Assembly: GCF_025685645.1 (NCBI RefSeq)
Contig: NZ_JAGSYF010000007.1
Span: 1 to 64,000 of the forward strand
Length of the DNA: 64,000 nt
Source: Edaphobacter bradus
Lineage (GTDB): Bacteria > Acidobacteriota > Terriglobia > Terriglobales > Acidobacteriaceae
Direction: 5' to 3'
The notes beneath the pieces were generated by a model that was not told the DNA's origin, made no database searches, and was given only the letters and a program-made list of their open reading frames with translations. The translations under genes were made by a program, and so were the position numbers. Of the stretch, positions 45,048 to 52,876 are shown piece after piece; positions within the stretch are counted from its first letter, which is position 1; the number at the start of each line of letters is the position of its first letter.

Positions 45048-45104
45048 GTAGTTTTGGCCAAGTTGTGCTTCATTTTCGTAGTTTTGGCCACATTATGCTT
45101 CAGG
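45048..45104. repeat. Two tandem 30-bp units
   Basis: GTAGTTTTGGCCA-n4-GTGCTTCA occurs at 45048 and again, as GTAGTTTTGGCCA-n4-ATGCTTCA, at 45078. They lie immediately after repeat A and before an integrase tail. Their role is unknown; they may be accessory binding sites of a lost recombinase. Confidence 0.6.
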
Positions 45105-45185
45105 AGTCTAGCCAATGTCTTCACATGCAGACTGAAAGCAAAGCTGTTACCGCGACCATTCTATGCTTCATTTGGTCAGACTATG

Positions 45186-45302
45186 GTTCAACTGACAACT
45201 TCAACGCAGGACCTGTCTCGGATGCTAGGTCACAAGTCGCTGCGGGTGCCCGAGAAGCACTATGCGCCGTGGGTTGCTGAGAGGCAGGCCCAGCATTCCT
45301 AG
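45186..45302 (+). pseudogene. Tyrosine-recombinase C-terminal remnant, copy 2
   Basis: The frame ends LSRMLGHKSLRVPEKHYAPW, VAERQAQHS-stop (TAG 45300-45302). The GHKS...KHYAPW motif carries the nucleophilic Tyr and the second active-site His box of phage integrases. Upstream there is no integrase body, only about 35 codons of related sequence. The same tail plus 3' flank occurs at 807-932 in direct orientation. Confidence 0.7.
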
Positions 45303-45484
45303 CCGGTTAGCTGATCCAAGTACATGAGGCGTGCCTGGACCAGCTTTGACTTTGCCGGCTCAATGACACGGATGACGTTCGCACCTTTCGAGATAAGGAT
45401 GCGATATGGTTGGTGCAGGCGCCCGGTCGCGCCAAGCGAAGAAATCAAGACGTTTTGCCCGTTCAAGAAATCCTCGCAGAGCTT
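45299..45484 (-). pseudogene. Small convergent ORF remnant, unknown
   Basis: The minus-strand frame (61 codons, no clear start, stop 45299-45301) reads KLCEDFLNGQNVLISSLGAT, GRLHQPYRILISKGANVIRV and IEPAKSKLVQARLMYLDQLTG. It looks like genuine protein sequence. Its end recurs, decayed, at 883-930 (ARLKYLVQLTG). It was apparently a small gene convergent with the integrase. A stop precedes the Lys, so its start is lost. Function unknown. Confidence 0.45.
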
Positions 45485-45590
45485 TCAATCCGTTCACTGC
45501 TTGAAGCGGGTTCGTACCGAATCATCCTCTAGGCGAATACAAAGCGAATGTGCCACAATGGCGGAGACACTGTTTTGAGGGAGTCCCGCG

Positions 45591-45848
45591 GTGGTTCGTT
45601 TTTCAGAGGCAGCCTTTGAAGAGATTCTCGACTCGTTATGGACAGCCGAAGACGACCCTCCCTGTTCAGAAGGCACACGGCTCCTCCACGCATTCGCCGA
45701 GGCTCGATTTACGGACTTTGGGTTCCTGAAACCCCAAGACAAGGTCGATCTCCGAAACTGCGCATTCATCGGCATTCCCGAGTGGGACGCATTCGCGGAT
45801 CATTTCTCCATCTGTCCAGACTGCAATGAGCGTAATGAAGTGTCATGA
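45591..45848 (+). CDS. Hypothetical protein co-transcribed with dinB
   Basis: The GTG at 45591 (GAGGGAG upstream) gives 85 residues, VRFSEAAFEEILDSLWTAED and onward, acidic, ending with a CPDCN motif. It overlaps dinB by 4 bp (ATGA), so the two are translated together. No family is recognised. Its position suggests an accessory role in lesion bypass or its control, which is unproven. Confidence 0.6.
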   Translation: MVRFSEAAFEEILDSLWTAEDDPPCSEGTRLLHAFAEARFTDFGFLKPQDKVDLRNCAFIGIPEWDAFADHFSICPDCNERNEVS

Positions 45849-46972
45849 GCGTGCCGATCTCAACCTCGGCGAACCCTGTCGCGAGTTCTGCCCAGCTTCG
45901 CAAGATTGTTCACGTTGATATGGACGCGTTCTATGCCTCCGTCGAACAGAGAGACGATCCGACGCTTCGCGGTAAACCGGTTGTTGTAGCTTGGCCAGGC
46001 AAACGTTCCGTCGTCTGTGCCGCATCCTACGAAGCCCGACGTTTTGGAGTGCGTTCGGCGCTTCCGGCTTTGACTGCAGAACGTCTGTGCCCGGAGGCAA
46101 CCTTCGTCAAACCGGACTTCGTTCGCTACAAGGCGGTCTCTCTCGCTGTGCGTGAGATCTTCCAGCGTCATACCGATTTGATTGAACCGCTGTCTCTCGA
46201 CGAAGCCTATCTGGACGTGACCCAGAACAAGATGCAACTCCCGACAGCGACGCGCGTCGCGAAGATGATCCGTGAGCAGATACGCGAGGAGTTGAACCTC
46301 ACGGCCTCCGCCGGCGTAGCGCCGAACAAATTCCTGGCGAAGATCGCTTCCGATTGGAAGAAGCCGAACGGCCTGTTTGTCATTCAGCCGCACGAAGTAC
46401 AGAGCTTTCTTCTCCCGCTGCCGGTGGGTCGCATTCCCGGAGTGGGACAAGTCACGGAGAGCCGCATGAAGGCAGTCGGAATTGCAACGGTCGGCGATCT
46501 CTATACGCTGGAGTTGTCCACCCTTGAAAGTCACTTCGGAAGCTATGGCCTGCGCCTCTATCAACTCGCCCGCGGTATCGACCACAATCCCGTCGTGCCG
46601 AACCGAGTCAGCAAGTCCATCTCAGCCGAAGATACCTTTCGCGAAGACGTTCCGCTAGCGGAGACTGAGTTACAGATTCGTCACCTAGCTGAGAAAGTTT
46701 GGAAATCCTCGCATGGCAATGCGCGGGCTGCGAAGACGGTGGTTCTGAAGCTCAAGACGAAAGAGTTTAGTAGTCTCACACGAAGTCTCACGCTTCCGGC
46801 TCCGCCCACATCGTGCGACGAGCTTACAGGTATCGCACTCGCTCTACGCGAACGGGTTGAGATGGGGCCGAAACAGTTGTTCCGTTTGGTGGGGGTCGGC
46901 CTCAGCAACTTTCAAGCCGCCGAGGAGCGAGCTTCGCCTCTATTTGATGAGGAGCCTGTCGAAGAGCTATGA
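45845..46972 (+). CDS. dinB: DNA polymerase IV (Y-family translesion polymerase)
   Basis: A 375-residue polymerase that copies past DNA lesions. The palm motif IVHVDMDAFYASVEQ supplies Asp25 (and Asp27), and PLSLDEAYLDVT supplies Asp119-Glu120. The steric-gate region, the thumb HhH motif (RIPGVGQVTESRMKAVGIAT) and the little-finger domain (RVSKSISAEDTFREDV) are all present. The C-terminal ASPLFDEE may be the clamp-binding peptide. No LexA-type box was recognised upstream of the small partner gene, so SOS control cannot be claimed. Confidence 0.95.
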   Translation: MSVPISTSANPVASSAQLRKIVHVDMDAFYASVEQRDDPTLRGKPVVVAWPGKRSVVCAASYEARRFGVRSALPALTAERLCPEATFVKPDFVRYKAVSLAVREIFQRHTDLIEPLSLDEAYLDVTQNKMQLPTATRVAKMIREQIREELNLTASAGVAPNKFLAKIASDWKKPNGLFVIQPHEVQSFLLPLPVGRIPGVGQVTESRMKAVGIATVGDLYTLELSTLESHFGSYGLRLYQLARGIDHNPVVPNRVSKSISAEDTFREDVPLAETELQIRHLAEKVWKSSHGNARAAKTVVLKLKTKEFSSLTRSLTLPAPPTSCDELTGIALALRERVEMGPKQLFRLVGVGLSNFQAAEERASPLFDEEPVEEL

Positions 46973-47083
46973 GCAAGCAGGATTTTAATGCGCGATTCGA
47001 TTCCGACTCAAATGTGTCTAATTCGCTAGCGTGATGCGCGTTTTCGGTACTAATCGATCTAGCAGAAGGAGAACGAGCGAGGT

Positions 47084-47968
47084 TCAATCCGAAAGTCGAA
47101 GCGTGTTGATCAGGGCGGCAAGAGCAGCAGGCTGATTCCGACGGCTTGGATAGTAAAGAAAATAGCCGGGGAAGGTTGGACACCAGTCCCTCAGGACCTG
47201 GACCAAGCGCCCTTTTGCGATCATCTCCGATAGAGGTTGTTCCACTGTCGTTGCGATACCTACACCGTTCAACACTGCTTGGACAACCAAGTCTGGATCG
47301 TCGAACGTCACTGGACCCTGCGGATTGACGGTTAGTGCCTTACGGCCTTTCTCAAACTCCCATCGGTAGATGCCACTGCTAAAGCGAAAGCCTATGCAGG
47401 CATGATCTTTCAGATCTCGAGGCGTTCGGGGAATCTTGCGGGTCTTGAAATATTCCGGCGAGCCGACAACTGCGAGGCGCAGGTCCTTGCTGACACGGAC
47501 TGCGATCATGTCACGTTGGATGAACTCACCGATCTGCACGCCAGCATCGTACTCTCCGGCTACGAGATCGACCGGGTCATTCGAGGACGTGACCTCCAAG
47601 ACGATTTCAGGGTAGGTGCGTGCAAGCCGGGCCAATTTCGGTAGAAGCACCATATACGTGGCTGTTCGCGGAATGATCAGACGAATCCGGCCTGTCGGAC
47701 TCTTTCTTCGTTTTCGTGCTTCGGCCAACGATCGCTCGATACGTTCCAGAGCGGGGGTGAGATCTTGAAGGAGTGCGGTACCGGCGGCTGTGGGTGATAC
47801 GCTTCGCGTCGTTCGGGCGAGGAGCTGGAGACCTAACCTCTTTTCCAAGCCTCGCATGGAATGGCTGAGTGCGGATTGAGAGATACCAAGCCGGGCGGCG
47901 GCGCGGGTAAAGCTTCGTTCTTCAGCAACAACCGCGAATGCGGCAAGTTCGCCAAGACCATTCTTCAT
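47084..47968 (-). CDS. LysR family transcriptional regulator
   Basis: A 294-residue LysR protein. The winged HTH is at residues 1-60 (ELAAFAVVAEERSFTRAAAR, LGISQSALSHSMRGLEKRLG) and the substrate-binding domain follows (TGRIRLIIPRTATYMVLLPK, VGIATTVEQPLSEMIAKGRL). It resembles LysR proteins that control divergent aldo/keto or quinone reductases. It is divergent from the aldo/keto reductase at 48164, with 195 bp between. A palindrome overlaps its own start codon, fitting autorepression. Confidence 0.9.
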   Translation of the reverse strand: MKNGLGELAAFAVVAEERSFTRAAARLGISQSALSHSMRGLEKRLGLQLLARTTRSVSPTAAGTALLQDLTPALERIERSLAEARKRRKSPTGRIRLIIPRTATYMVLLPKLARLARTYPEIVLEVTSSNDPVDLVAGEYDAGVQIGEFIQRDMIAVRVSKDLRLAVVGSPEYFKTRKIPRTPRDLKDHACIGFRFSSGIYRWEFEKGRKALTVNPQGPVTFDDPDLVVQAVLNGVGIATTVEQPLSEMIAKGRLVQVLRDWCPTFPGYFLYYPSRRNQPAALAALINTLRLSD

Positions 47969-47978
47969 GATTCATGAA
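47964..47978. promoter_or_regulatory. Palindrome over the LysR start codon
   Basis: TTCATGA-T-TCATGAA is a perfect 7-1-7 palindrome that includes the LysR initiation codon. LysR proteins commonly bind such sites for autoregulation; direct binding is inference. Confidence 0.45.
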
Positions 47979-48163
47979 TTTCACTCATAACTGCATCCGA
48001 TACCAATGGTCTAGTCTCATAAACGATTCGAGCCTAGGCATAAGTTCAGTCACGGCGGCTCCATCGCGTGGCGACGGAAGCGTCTTCCAACGTGGGTTCG
48101 ATCGGTATAGACGGTGCTGGCAGCCGAGCACGGACAGTCGGCACGATTTCGGAAAGGACAACA

Positions 48164-49159
48164 ATGCAAAAACGCATATTAGGAAAGACCGGACTTGAGG
48201 TATCAACGTTGGGCTTTGGCTGCATGGGGTTGAGCTTCGGCCTTGGTCCAGCGACGGAGAAAGAAGAAGCTATCAAGGTAATTCGCGCTGCGGTAGAGGG
48301 TGGTGTCACCTTTTTCGATACGGCCGAGGTCTATGGTCCTCTGGTGAATGAAGAACTGGTCGGCGAAGCTCTAGCACCGTTTCGTGGTCAGGTTGTGATC
48401 GCGACCAAGTTTGGCTTCAAGGCCAATCCAGCCGACGGCGGCAAGTGGAATGCCCTCGACAGCCGCCCCGAGCACATCAAGGAGGTGGCCGAGGCATCGC
48501 TCAAGCGTTTGAAAGTCGATGCTCTGGATCTCTTCTATCAGCATCGCGTTGACCTGGAAGTTCCAATCGAAGACGTTGCCGGCGCGGTAAAGGAACTTAT
48601 CCGGAAAGGCAAGGTCAAGCACTTTGGTATGTCCGAGGCGGGTGCGAAGACGAGCCGCCGTGCCCATGCAGTTCAACCCGTCGCCGCACTCCAGAGCGAG
48701 TATTCCCTGTGGTGGCGAGAACCGGAGAAGGAAATTCTGCCAACGCTGGAGGAACTTGGGATTGGCTTTGTTCCGTTCAGCCCACTGGGCAAAGGTTTCC
48801 TTACCGGCGCGATTAATGAGAGCACAACTTTCCCAGGCAACGACATTCGGAACAGCGTTCCACGTTTCAATGCCGAAGCGCGCAAGGCGAACAAGCAGGT
48901 GGTTGACACTCTAGGCAAGATCGCGGAGTCGAAGAAAGCGACGCGGGCACAGATTGCCCTGGCATGGTTGCTCGCGCAGAAGCCGTGGATTGTGCCGATC
49001 CCAGGCACGACCAAGCTTCATCGTCTGGAAGAGAACCTCGGAGCGACGGATGTGGAACTCTCTGCAGAGAATCTCAAGGAGATCGAGAGCGCTTTTTCCG
49101 GCATTGAGGTCCAGGGGGAGCGATATCCAGAAGCGCTGCAAAGACTGGTCGGTCGATAA
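48164..49159 (+). CDS. Aldo/keto reductase
   Basis: The ATG at 48164 (GGAAAGGA upstream) gives 331 residues. The NADPH-dependent (beta/alpha)8 barrel carries the catalytic tetrad: Asp in FFDTAEVYGP with its Tyr, Lys in VVIATKFGF, and His in LFYQHRVDLEVPIEDV. The AKR13-like signature KTGLEVSTLGFGCMGLS is at the start and VPIPGTTKLHRLEENLGA at the cofactor site. It reduces aldehydes or ketones; the substrate is unknown. The divergent LysR gene is its likely regulator. A 48068 start would add an unconserved leader. Confidence 0.92.
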   Translation: MQKRILGKTGLEVSTLGFGCMGLSFGLGPATEKEEAIKVIRAAVEGGVTFFDTAEVYGPLVNEELVGEALAPFRGQVVIATKFGFKANPADGGKWNALDSRPEHIKEVAEASLKRLKVDALDLFYQHRVDLEVPIEDVAGAVKELIRKGKVKHFGMSEAGAKTSRRAHAVQPVAALQSEYSLWWREPEKEILPTLEELGIGFVPFSPLGKGFLTGAINESTTFPGNDIRNSVPRFNAEARKANKQVVDTLGKIAESKKATRAQIALAWLLAQKPWIVPIPGTTKLHRLEENLGATDVELSAENLKEIESAFSGIEVQGERYPEALQRLVGR

Positions 49160-49169
49160 ACCTTGGCGT

Positions 49170-49203
49170 AAAAAGGGGTGTCCTCATGAGGACACCCCTT
49201 TTT
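49170..49203. terminator. 34-bp perfect palindrome / terminator
   Basis: AAAAAGGGGTGTCCTCA is followed directly by its exact reverse complement, giving a 17-bp stem with an A-tract on one side and a T-tract on the other. It starts 11 bp after the aldo/keto reductase stop and touches the 3' end of an IS630 fragment on the other strand. It would terminate both directions, or may be a relic IS end. Confidence 0.7.
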
Positions 49204-49372
49204 ATACGGAGGATGGTTTGGCAGCGATGGAGCGGCTTTCGGAAGCTGACTTGGTCCAGACAAAGGGTTTGGGGTCATTGTTATGCTCTTTGATGTAACG
49301 GGTGATGGCGTTTTGGAGGTCGGAGACGGACTTGAAGGCACCGCGGCGGATATCGACGTATTGAAGAAGACT
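49202..49372 (-). pseudogene. IS630-family transposase C-terminal fragment
   Basis: The minus frame reads QYVDIRRGAFKSVSDLQNAI, TRYIKEHNNDPKPFVWTKSA and ends IAAKPSSV. This is the recognisable tail of IS630/Tc1-type transposases (F.S..DLQ.AI..FI...N..PKPFVWT). The catalytic domain is absent and the frame upstream of about 49372 is unrelated. Confidence 0.65.
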
Positions 49373-49703
49373 AAAAGACGGCCTCGTCATTCGGAGTGAT
49401 CTGAGTGGCAGATCGAAGCATGTCGAGTATTTTCTCTCCGATTCGCTGGGCTTCGCCGTATTGCATCTGATCAGCGCAGCAGGGAGCATCTACCCTACGG
49501 AACCAACACGCCAGATTAGCTACCTCTCTCCGAAGCCAAGGGGGTTTGTATCGAGGTCGTATCCTGATGAGCGTACGGCCAATATCCTCGATCACAGCTG
49601 TTCTTCGAACTTGCTTCTATTCGGTGTGATCTCTCGATGTGCTAGAAATCTTCCGAGTCTGGAAGAATGGCTGCGGCTTTGATTCTAAAGAGAAGGCGCG
49701 GAA
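49373..49703. other. No recognisable gene
   Basis: Short frames exist on both strands, for example a minus-strand one reading IEDIGRTLIRIRPRYKPPWL, but no family is recognised. It lies between the IS630 tail and the promoter region of the quinone-oxidoreductase-like gene. Confidence 0.35.
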
Positions 49704-49739
49704 TCCTAACTGATGAAAAGTGCAGGTAAACAGTTAGGA
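49704..49739. promoter_or_regulatory. 9-bp inverted repeat upstream of the leader ORF
   Basis: TCCTAACTG (49704-49712) and CAGTTAGGA (49731-49739) are exact complements 18 bp apart, about 50 bp before the small ORF at 49791. It could be a repressor site or a leader hairpin. Confidence 0.45.
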
Positions 49740-49790
49740 AGATAGCTTACATTTCCAGTAAAGAGACAAATTACCGAGGAGACAATTCCT

Positions 49791-49871
49791 ATGAAACTAA
49801 CATGGCACGGCAACAAAGGATGGAGCGGCTACCTTGCAGGCAAGAACTCGACACAGGGAGGTGACCGATGA
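49791..49871 (+). CDS. 26-codon leader ORF
   Basis: The ATG at 49791, with GAGGAG 14-9 bases upstream, reads MKLTWHGNKGWSGYLAGKNS and ends in TGA overlapping the next ATG (ATGA). It may be the stub of a truncated gene or a translational coupler for the oxidoreductase. No resemblance is recognised. Confidence 0.4.
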   Translation: MKLTWHGNKGWSGYLAGKNSTQGGDR

Positions 49872-50785
49872 AGGCGATCGTGGTGACTGATCAGGCTGCG
49901 GGAACGGCCGGGGTGAAGCTGGTGGAGCGGCCCGAGCCGCAGGCAGCGATAAACGACGTCGTTGTTCAGATTCATGCGTCGGGATTCACCGGGGATGAGC
50001 TGTCGTGGCCCTCGACCTGGACCGATCGCCTCGGCCGTGACCGGACGCCTTCAATCCCCGGACACGAGCTGGCCGGAGTGGTCACCGCTCTCGGCTATGG
50101 CACGACGGGGCTGTCGATTGGACAGCGGGTGTTCGGCCTCACGGACTGGTATCGCGACGGCACGCTGGCGGAGTATGTGGCCGTCGAGGCACGCAACCTT
50201 GCGCCGCTGCCGGGCGACGTTGACTTCACGGCGGGCGCGGCCCTCGTGATGCCGGGCCTGACCGCGTGGCAGGGGCTATTCGAGCACGGCCGCCTTCAGG
50301 CGGGGCAGAGCGTCCTCGTGCACGGTGCGGCCGGCATAGTCGGTTCGATGGCGACGCAGCTCGCACGTGAGTTCGGCGCGCACGTCATCGCCACCGGCCG
50401 CGCGGCCGGCCGTCAGACGGCTCTCGACTTCGGCGCGCAGGAGTTCGTCGACCTCGACAACGACGCCCTGGAAGACGTCGGCGAAGTCGATCTGGTGTTC
50501 GATGTCATCGGCGGCGACATCGCGAAGCGGTCTGCGGGCGTGATTCGCGCCGGGGGAACGCTGGTGACCATCACCGGCCCGACCGAGGCGCGGCCCGCCG
50601 ACGGCCTGGCGGTCGACTTTGTTGTCGTGTCCGATCGCGCCCAACTGAGTGAGATCGTCCGGCGGGTGCGCGACGGACGGCTGCGGACGAACATCGGCAA
50701 CGTCTCGACCCTCGACGACGCCGTCGCCGCCTTCAATCGGACCGAGCGACGCAAGGGGAAGACGATCATCCGCGTTCGTCCGTGA
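49868..50785 (+). CDS. Zinc-independent quinone oxidoreductase-like (MDR family) enzyme
   Basis: A 305-residue medium-chain dehydrogenase/reductase. The GroES-like domain has VQIHASGFTGDELSWPSTW and SIPGHELAGVVTALG. The Rossmann domain has VLVHGAAGIVGSMATQLARE (AxxGxxG) and the C-terminus is NIGNVSTLDDAVAAFNRTER. No structural-zinc cysteines are seen. It likely reduces quinones or alpha,beta-unsaturated carbonyls with NADPH. Codon use is markedly richer in GC than neighbouring genes, which points to recent transfer. Its first 144 bp are duplicated, decayed, at 51255. It is coupled to a 26-codon leader ORF. Confidence 0.9.
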   Translation: MKAIVVTDQAAGTAGVKLVERPEPQAAINDVVVQIHASGFTGDELSWPSTWTDRLGRDRTPSIPGHELAGVVTALGYGTTGLSIGQRVFGLTDWYRDGTLAEYVAVEARNLAPLPGDVDFTAGAALVMPGLTAWQGLFEHGRLQAGQSVLVHGAAGIVGSMATQLAREFGAHVIATGRAAGRQTALDFGAQEFVDLDNDALEDVGEVDLVFDVIGGDIAKRSAGVIRAGGTLVTITGPTEARPADGLAVDFVVVSDRAQLSEIVRRVRDGRLRTNIGNVSTLDDAVAAFNRTERRKGKTIIRVRP

Positions 50786-50839
50786 GGACTCGGGGATTGC
50801 CCAACGCCCACGCCGTATACTTTCCATAGCTTCGCGAAT

Positions 50840-50870
50840 GGTGCTTGAGCATCGACGATGCTTAAGCACC
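50840..50870. terminator. Long hairpin after the MDR gene
   Basis: GGTGCTTGAGCATCG pairs with the following CGATGCTTAAGCACC (one G-T wobble) around a 1-nt centre. There is no T-tract, so it may be an attenuating structure or repeat relic rather than a full terminator. A short direct repeat, GCTTCAGTGGGC, occurs twice just after it. Confidence 0.5.
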
Positions 50871-51254
50871 GCGCTTCAGTGGGCCCAGCCGAGCTTCAGT
50901 GGGCAGCACCCTCATTCAGGAAACGCCAGGTGTCCGCCAATCCTATTCTTGTGTTGCGCTCCGGCGGCCACTGCTTATCGGTGATATGTAAGACACACAA
51001 CATGTCTACTGTTCGCCTCTATCTATGGCTGCCTTTCTCGGCTGGCTCGAATCCCTGCGCTAAAGCAGCCGAAATTCAGGGCGGTGTCTACCCGGGGACA
51101 TGTTGATCTGCTAATTGGCCCCGGAATTCCCTTCATTGTGGAGTTTAAAATTCAGACCCCCCTAGAAAAAGTGATCATTCTGTGCGTTACCGCACAGACA
51201 ACTCCATCGCGTTCTTTTTATCTTATGCCCCAAATATGTAAAACGTGGCCCGAC

Positions 51255-51407
51255 GCGATCGTGGCGACGGATCAGGCCGCGGGAACGGCCAGGATGAAGC
51301 TTGGTGGAGCGGCCCGAGCCGCAGGGTTCGGGCGAGAACTACGGCGATGTCGTTGTTCAGGTTCATGCGTCGGGATTCACGGGGATGAGCTGTCGTGTCC
51401 CTCGACC
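51255..51407 (+). pseudogene. Duplicated 5' fragment of the MDR gene
   Basis: The stretch from GCGATCGTGGCGACGGATCA to TGAGCTGTCGTGTCCCTCGA repeats 49874-50017 with scattered substitutions and small insertions that break the frame. The rest of the gene is absent. The surrounding 50871-51571 gap otherwise shows no gene. This records a partial tandem duplication of about 1.4 kb. Confidence 0.75.
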
Positions 51408-51571
51408 ATCTCTTTTACTTAGTTCGTGAATTCTCCCCTATACTTGCTGCACTTTAATCCCCATCTCTCATCGGATTCCGCCGTGTATCGTGCGTACTCG
51501 GAGGAAGTCACCAAAACTCCACGACGAGATTGTAGCAACGACGTTTTGCAAGGTCTAAAAGGAGGAACACC

Positions 51572-52135
51572 ATGATGGACTTTCGCTTGGCGATGGTCTC
51601 TCTGATGTTTGTCGCACTGACCACCGCCCATTTACAAACGGAACCGCAGAGCAAAAGTACGTTCAACGGATTTGATCTTGTCGATAAGGCTGGCAATATC
51701 GGCAAGCCCAAGGACTTCCGAGACAGGTATCCGACCCTTGGAACTTACACGGTCCTCGATCCAAAAGGAAATCAGATGCACATCACGTACTCTTCGCCTG
51801 GCGCAGCTGAATACTATCGCAAGAACGGCAAGTTCGCTGACGGCACAGTTTTGGTGAAGGAGGTCTTCGGAACTGAACATGCCCAGATGACAACCGGAGA
51901 TGCGAATTGGGCTTCGGGAACAAAAGTGTGGTTCGTCATGGTGAAGGACGAAAAAGGGCACTTCCCCGGTAACCCTCTTTGGGGCAATGGTTGGGGCTGG
52001 GCTCTTTATAAATCTGATGCGCCAGACAAGCAAGTGGCCACCGACTTCAAGAAGGACTGCTTAGGTTGCCACATCCCCGCTAAAGGCACGGACTGGATCT
52101 ACGTCCAAGGATATCCAGTTCTAGGCGCAAAGTAA
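51572..52135 (+). CDS. Cytochrome P460 family protein, paralogue 1
   Basis: AAAGGAGGA precedes the ATG at 51572; 187 residues. Signal peptide at residues 1-20, then a cytochrome P460 domain: STFNGFDLVDKAGNI, GKFADGTVLVKEVFG, KVWFVMVKDEKGHFPGNPLW and the c-type heme motif CLGCH near the C-terminus, ending DWIYVQGYPVLGAK. P460 proteins are periplasmic and oxidise hydroxylamine or bind NO; functions of the many non-nitrifier homologues are unknown. First of three tandem paralogues, and the most divergent of them. Confidence 0.85.
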   Translation: MMDFRLAMVSLMFVALTTAHLQTEPQSKSTFNGFDLVDKAGNIGKPKDFRDRYPTLGTYTVLDPKGNQMHITYSSPGAAEYYRKNGKFADGTVLVKEVFGTEHAQMTTGDANWASGTKVWFVMVKDEKGHFPGNPLWGNGWGWALYKSDAPDKQVATDFKKDCLGCHIPAKGTDWIYVQGYPVLGAK

Positions 52136-52187
52136 CAGGGCTTCTCGCTCCGCATGATGTTGAGCGTAAACCGAAAGGAAAACGGCA

Positions 52188-52790
52188 ATGAAGAAATACC
52201 TGATCGTACTCGCTGTGAGTGTTTTGATCGCCGGATATACCGCCTTTGTTCGTGGAAAGGTATTTGCTCACCAAGCGCCACAACAATCAAGCGCGGAGTT
52301 TACTTCCGACGGCAAGCTCAAACTGCCCGTCGGATTTCGCAAATGGGTCTTCGTTGGTGCTCCCCTGACGCCGAATGCGCTTAATGGCGGAGCGGCCAAT
52401 TTTCCGGAATTCCATCATGTATACGTTGAGGCAAAGAATCTTGATGCTTATATGAAGACAGGCACATTTCCCGAAGGCACGGTATTTGTGAAAGAACTGA
52501 CACGCGTACTCAATCCGACCTTCCCTGACGGTTCGCGAACTGAGCCCTCCGGAAGAGGCTTCTTCAACGGCGAACTCAATGGTATCGACGCAACTGTAAA
52601 GGACAGCAAGCGCTTTGCCAAAACTAACAACTGGGGATTTTTCACATTCGGACATCATCCCATGCCTTATGCGGAGACGGCAGCAGAATCTTCAGTCTCT
52701 GAGTGTGCATGGTGCCACATTGCTAATGTCGCCAAGACCGACATGACCTGGGTCCAGTTTTACCCAATACTTCGCGACAAAGTGAAGTGA
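52188..52790 (+). CDS. Cytochrome P460 family protein, paralogue 2
   Basis: GGAAAACGG precedes the ATG at 52188; 200 residues. Signal anchor KKYLIVLAVSVLIAGYTAFV, then KLPVGFRKWVFVGAPLTPNA, GTFPEGTVFVKELTRVL, FAKTNNWGFFTFGHHPMPY and heme site CAWCH, ending MTWVQFYPILRDK. It lies 52 bp after paralogue 1 and about 50% identical by eye to paralogue 3, with the same NNWGFFTFGHH segment. It is probably co-transcribed with its neighbours. Confidence 0.88.
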   Translation: MKKYLIVLAVSVLIAGYTAFVRGKVFAHQAPQQSSAEFTSDGKLKLPVGFRKWVFVGAPLTPNALNGGAANFPEFHHVYVEAKNLDAYMKTGTFPEGTVFVKELTRVLNPTFPDGSRTEPSGRGFFNGELNGIDATVKDSKRFAKTNNWGFFTFGHHPMPYAETAAESSVSECAWCHIANVAKTDMTWVQFYPILRDKVK

Positions 52791-52876
52791 AACACTGCAG
52801 TGTGCGGAACGCCCGTGGGTCGATCGGACGGGAAGACCTCAATTCTGCGAAGGCAAGGATAAAGGGTGGATAAGTC

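Noticed and set aside
45340..45590. SOS (LexA) box for dinB
   Set aside because: No GAAC-N4-GTTC or CTGT-N8-ACAG site was seen before the two-gene operon; SOS control is not claimed.
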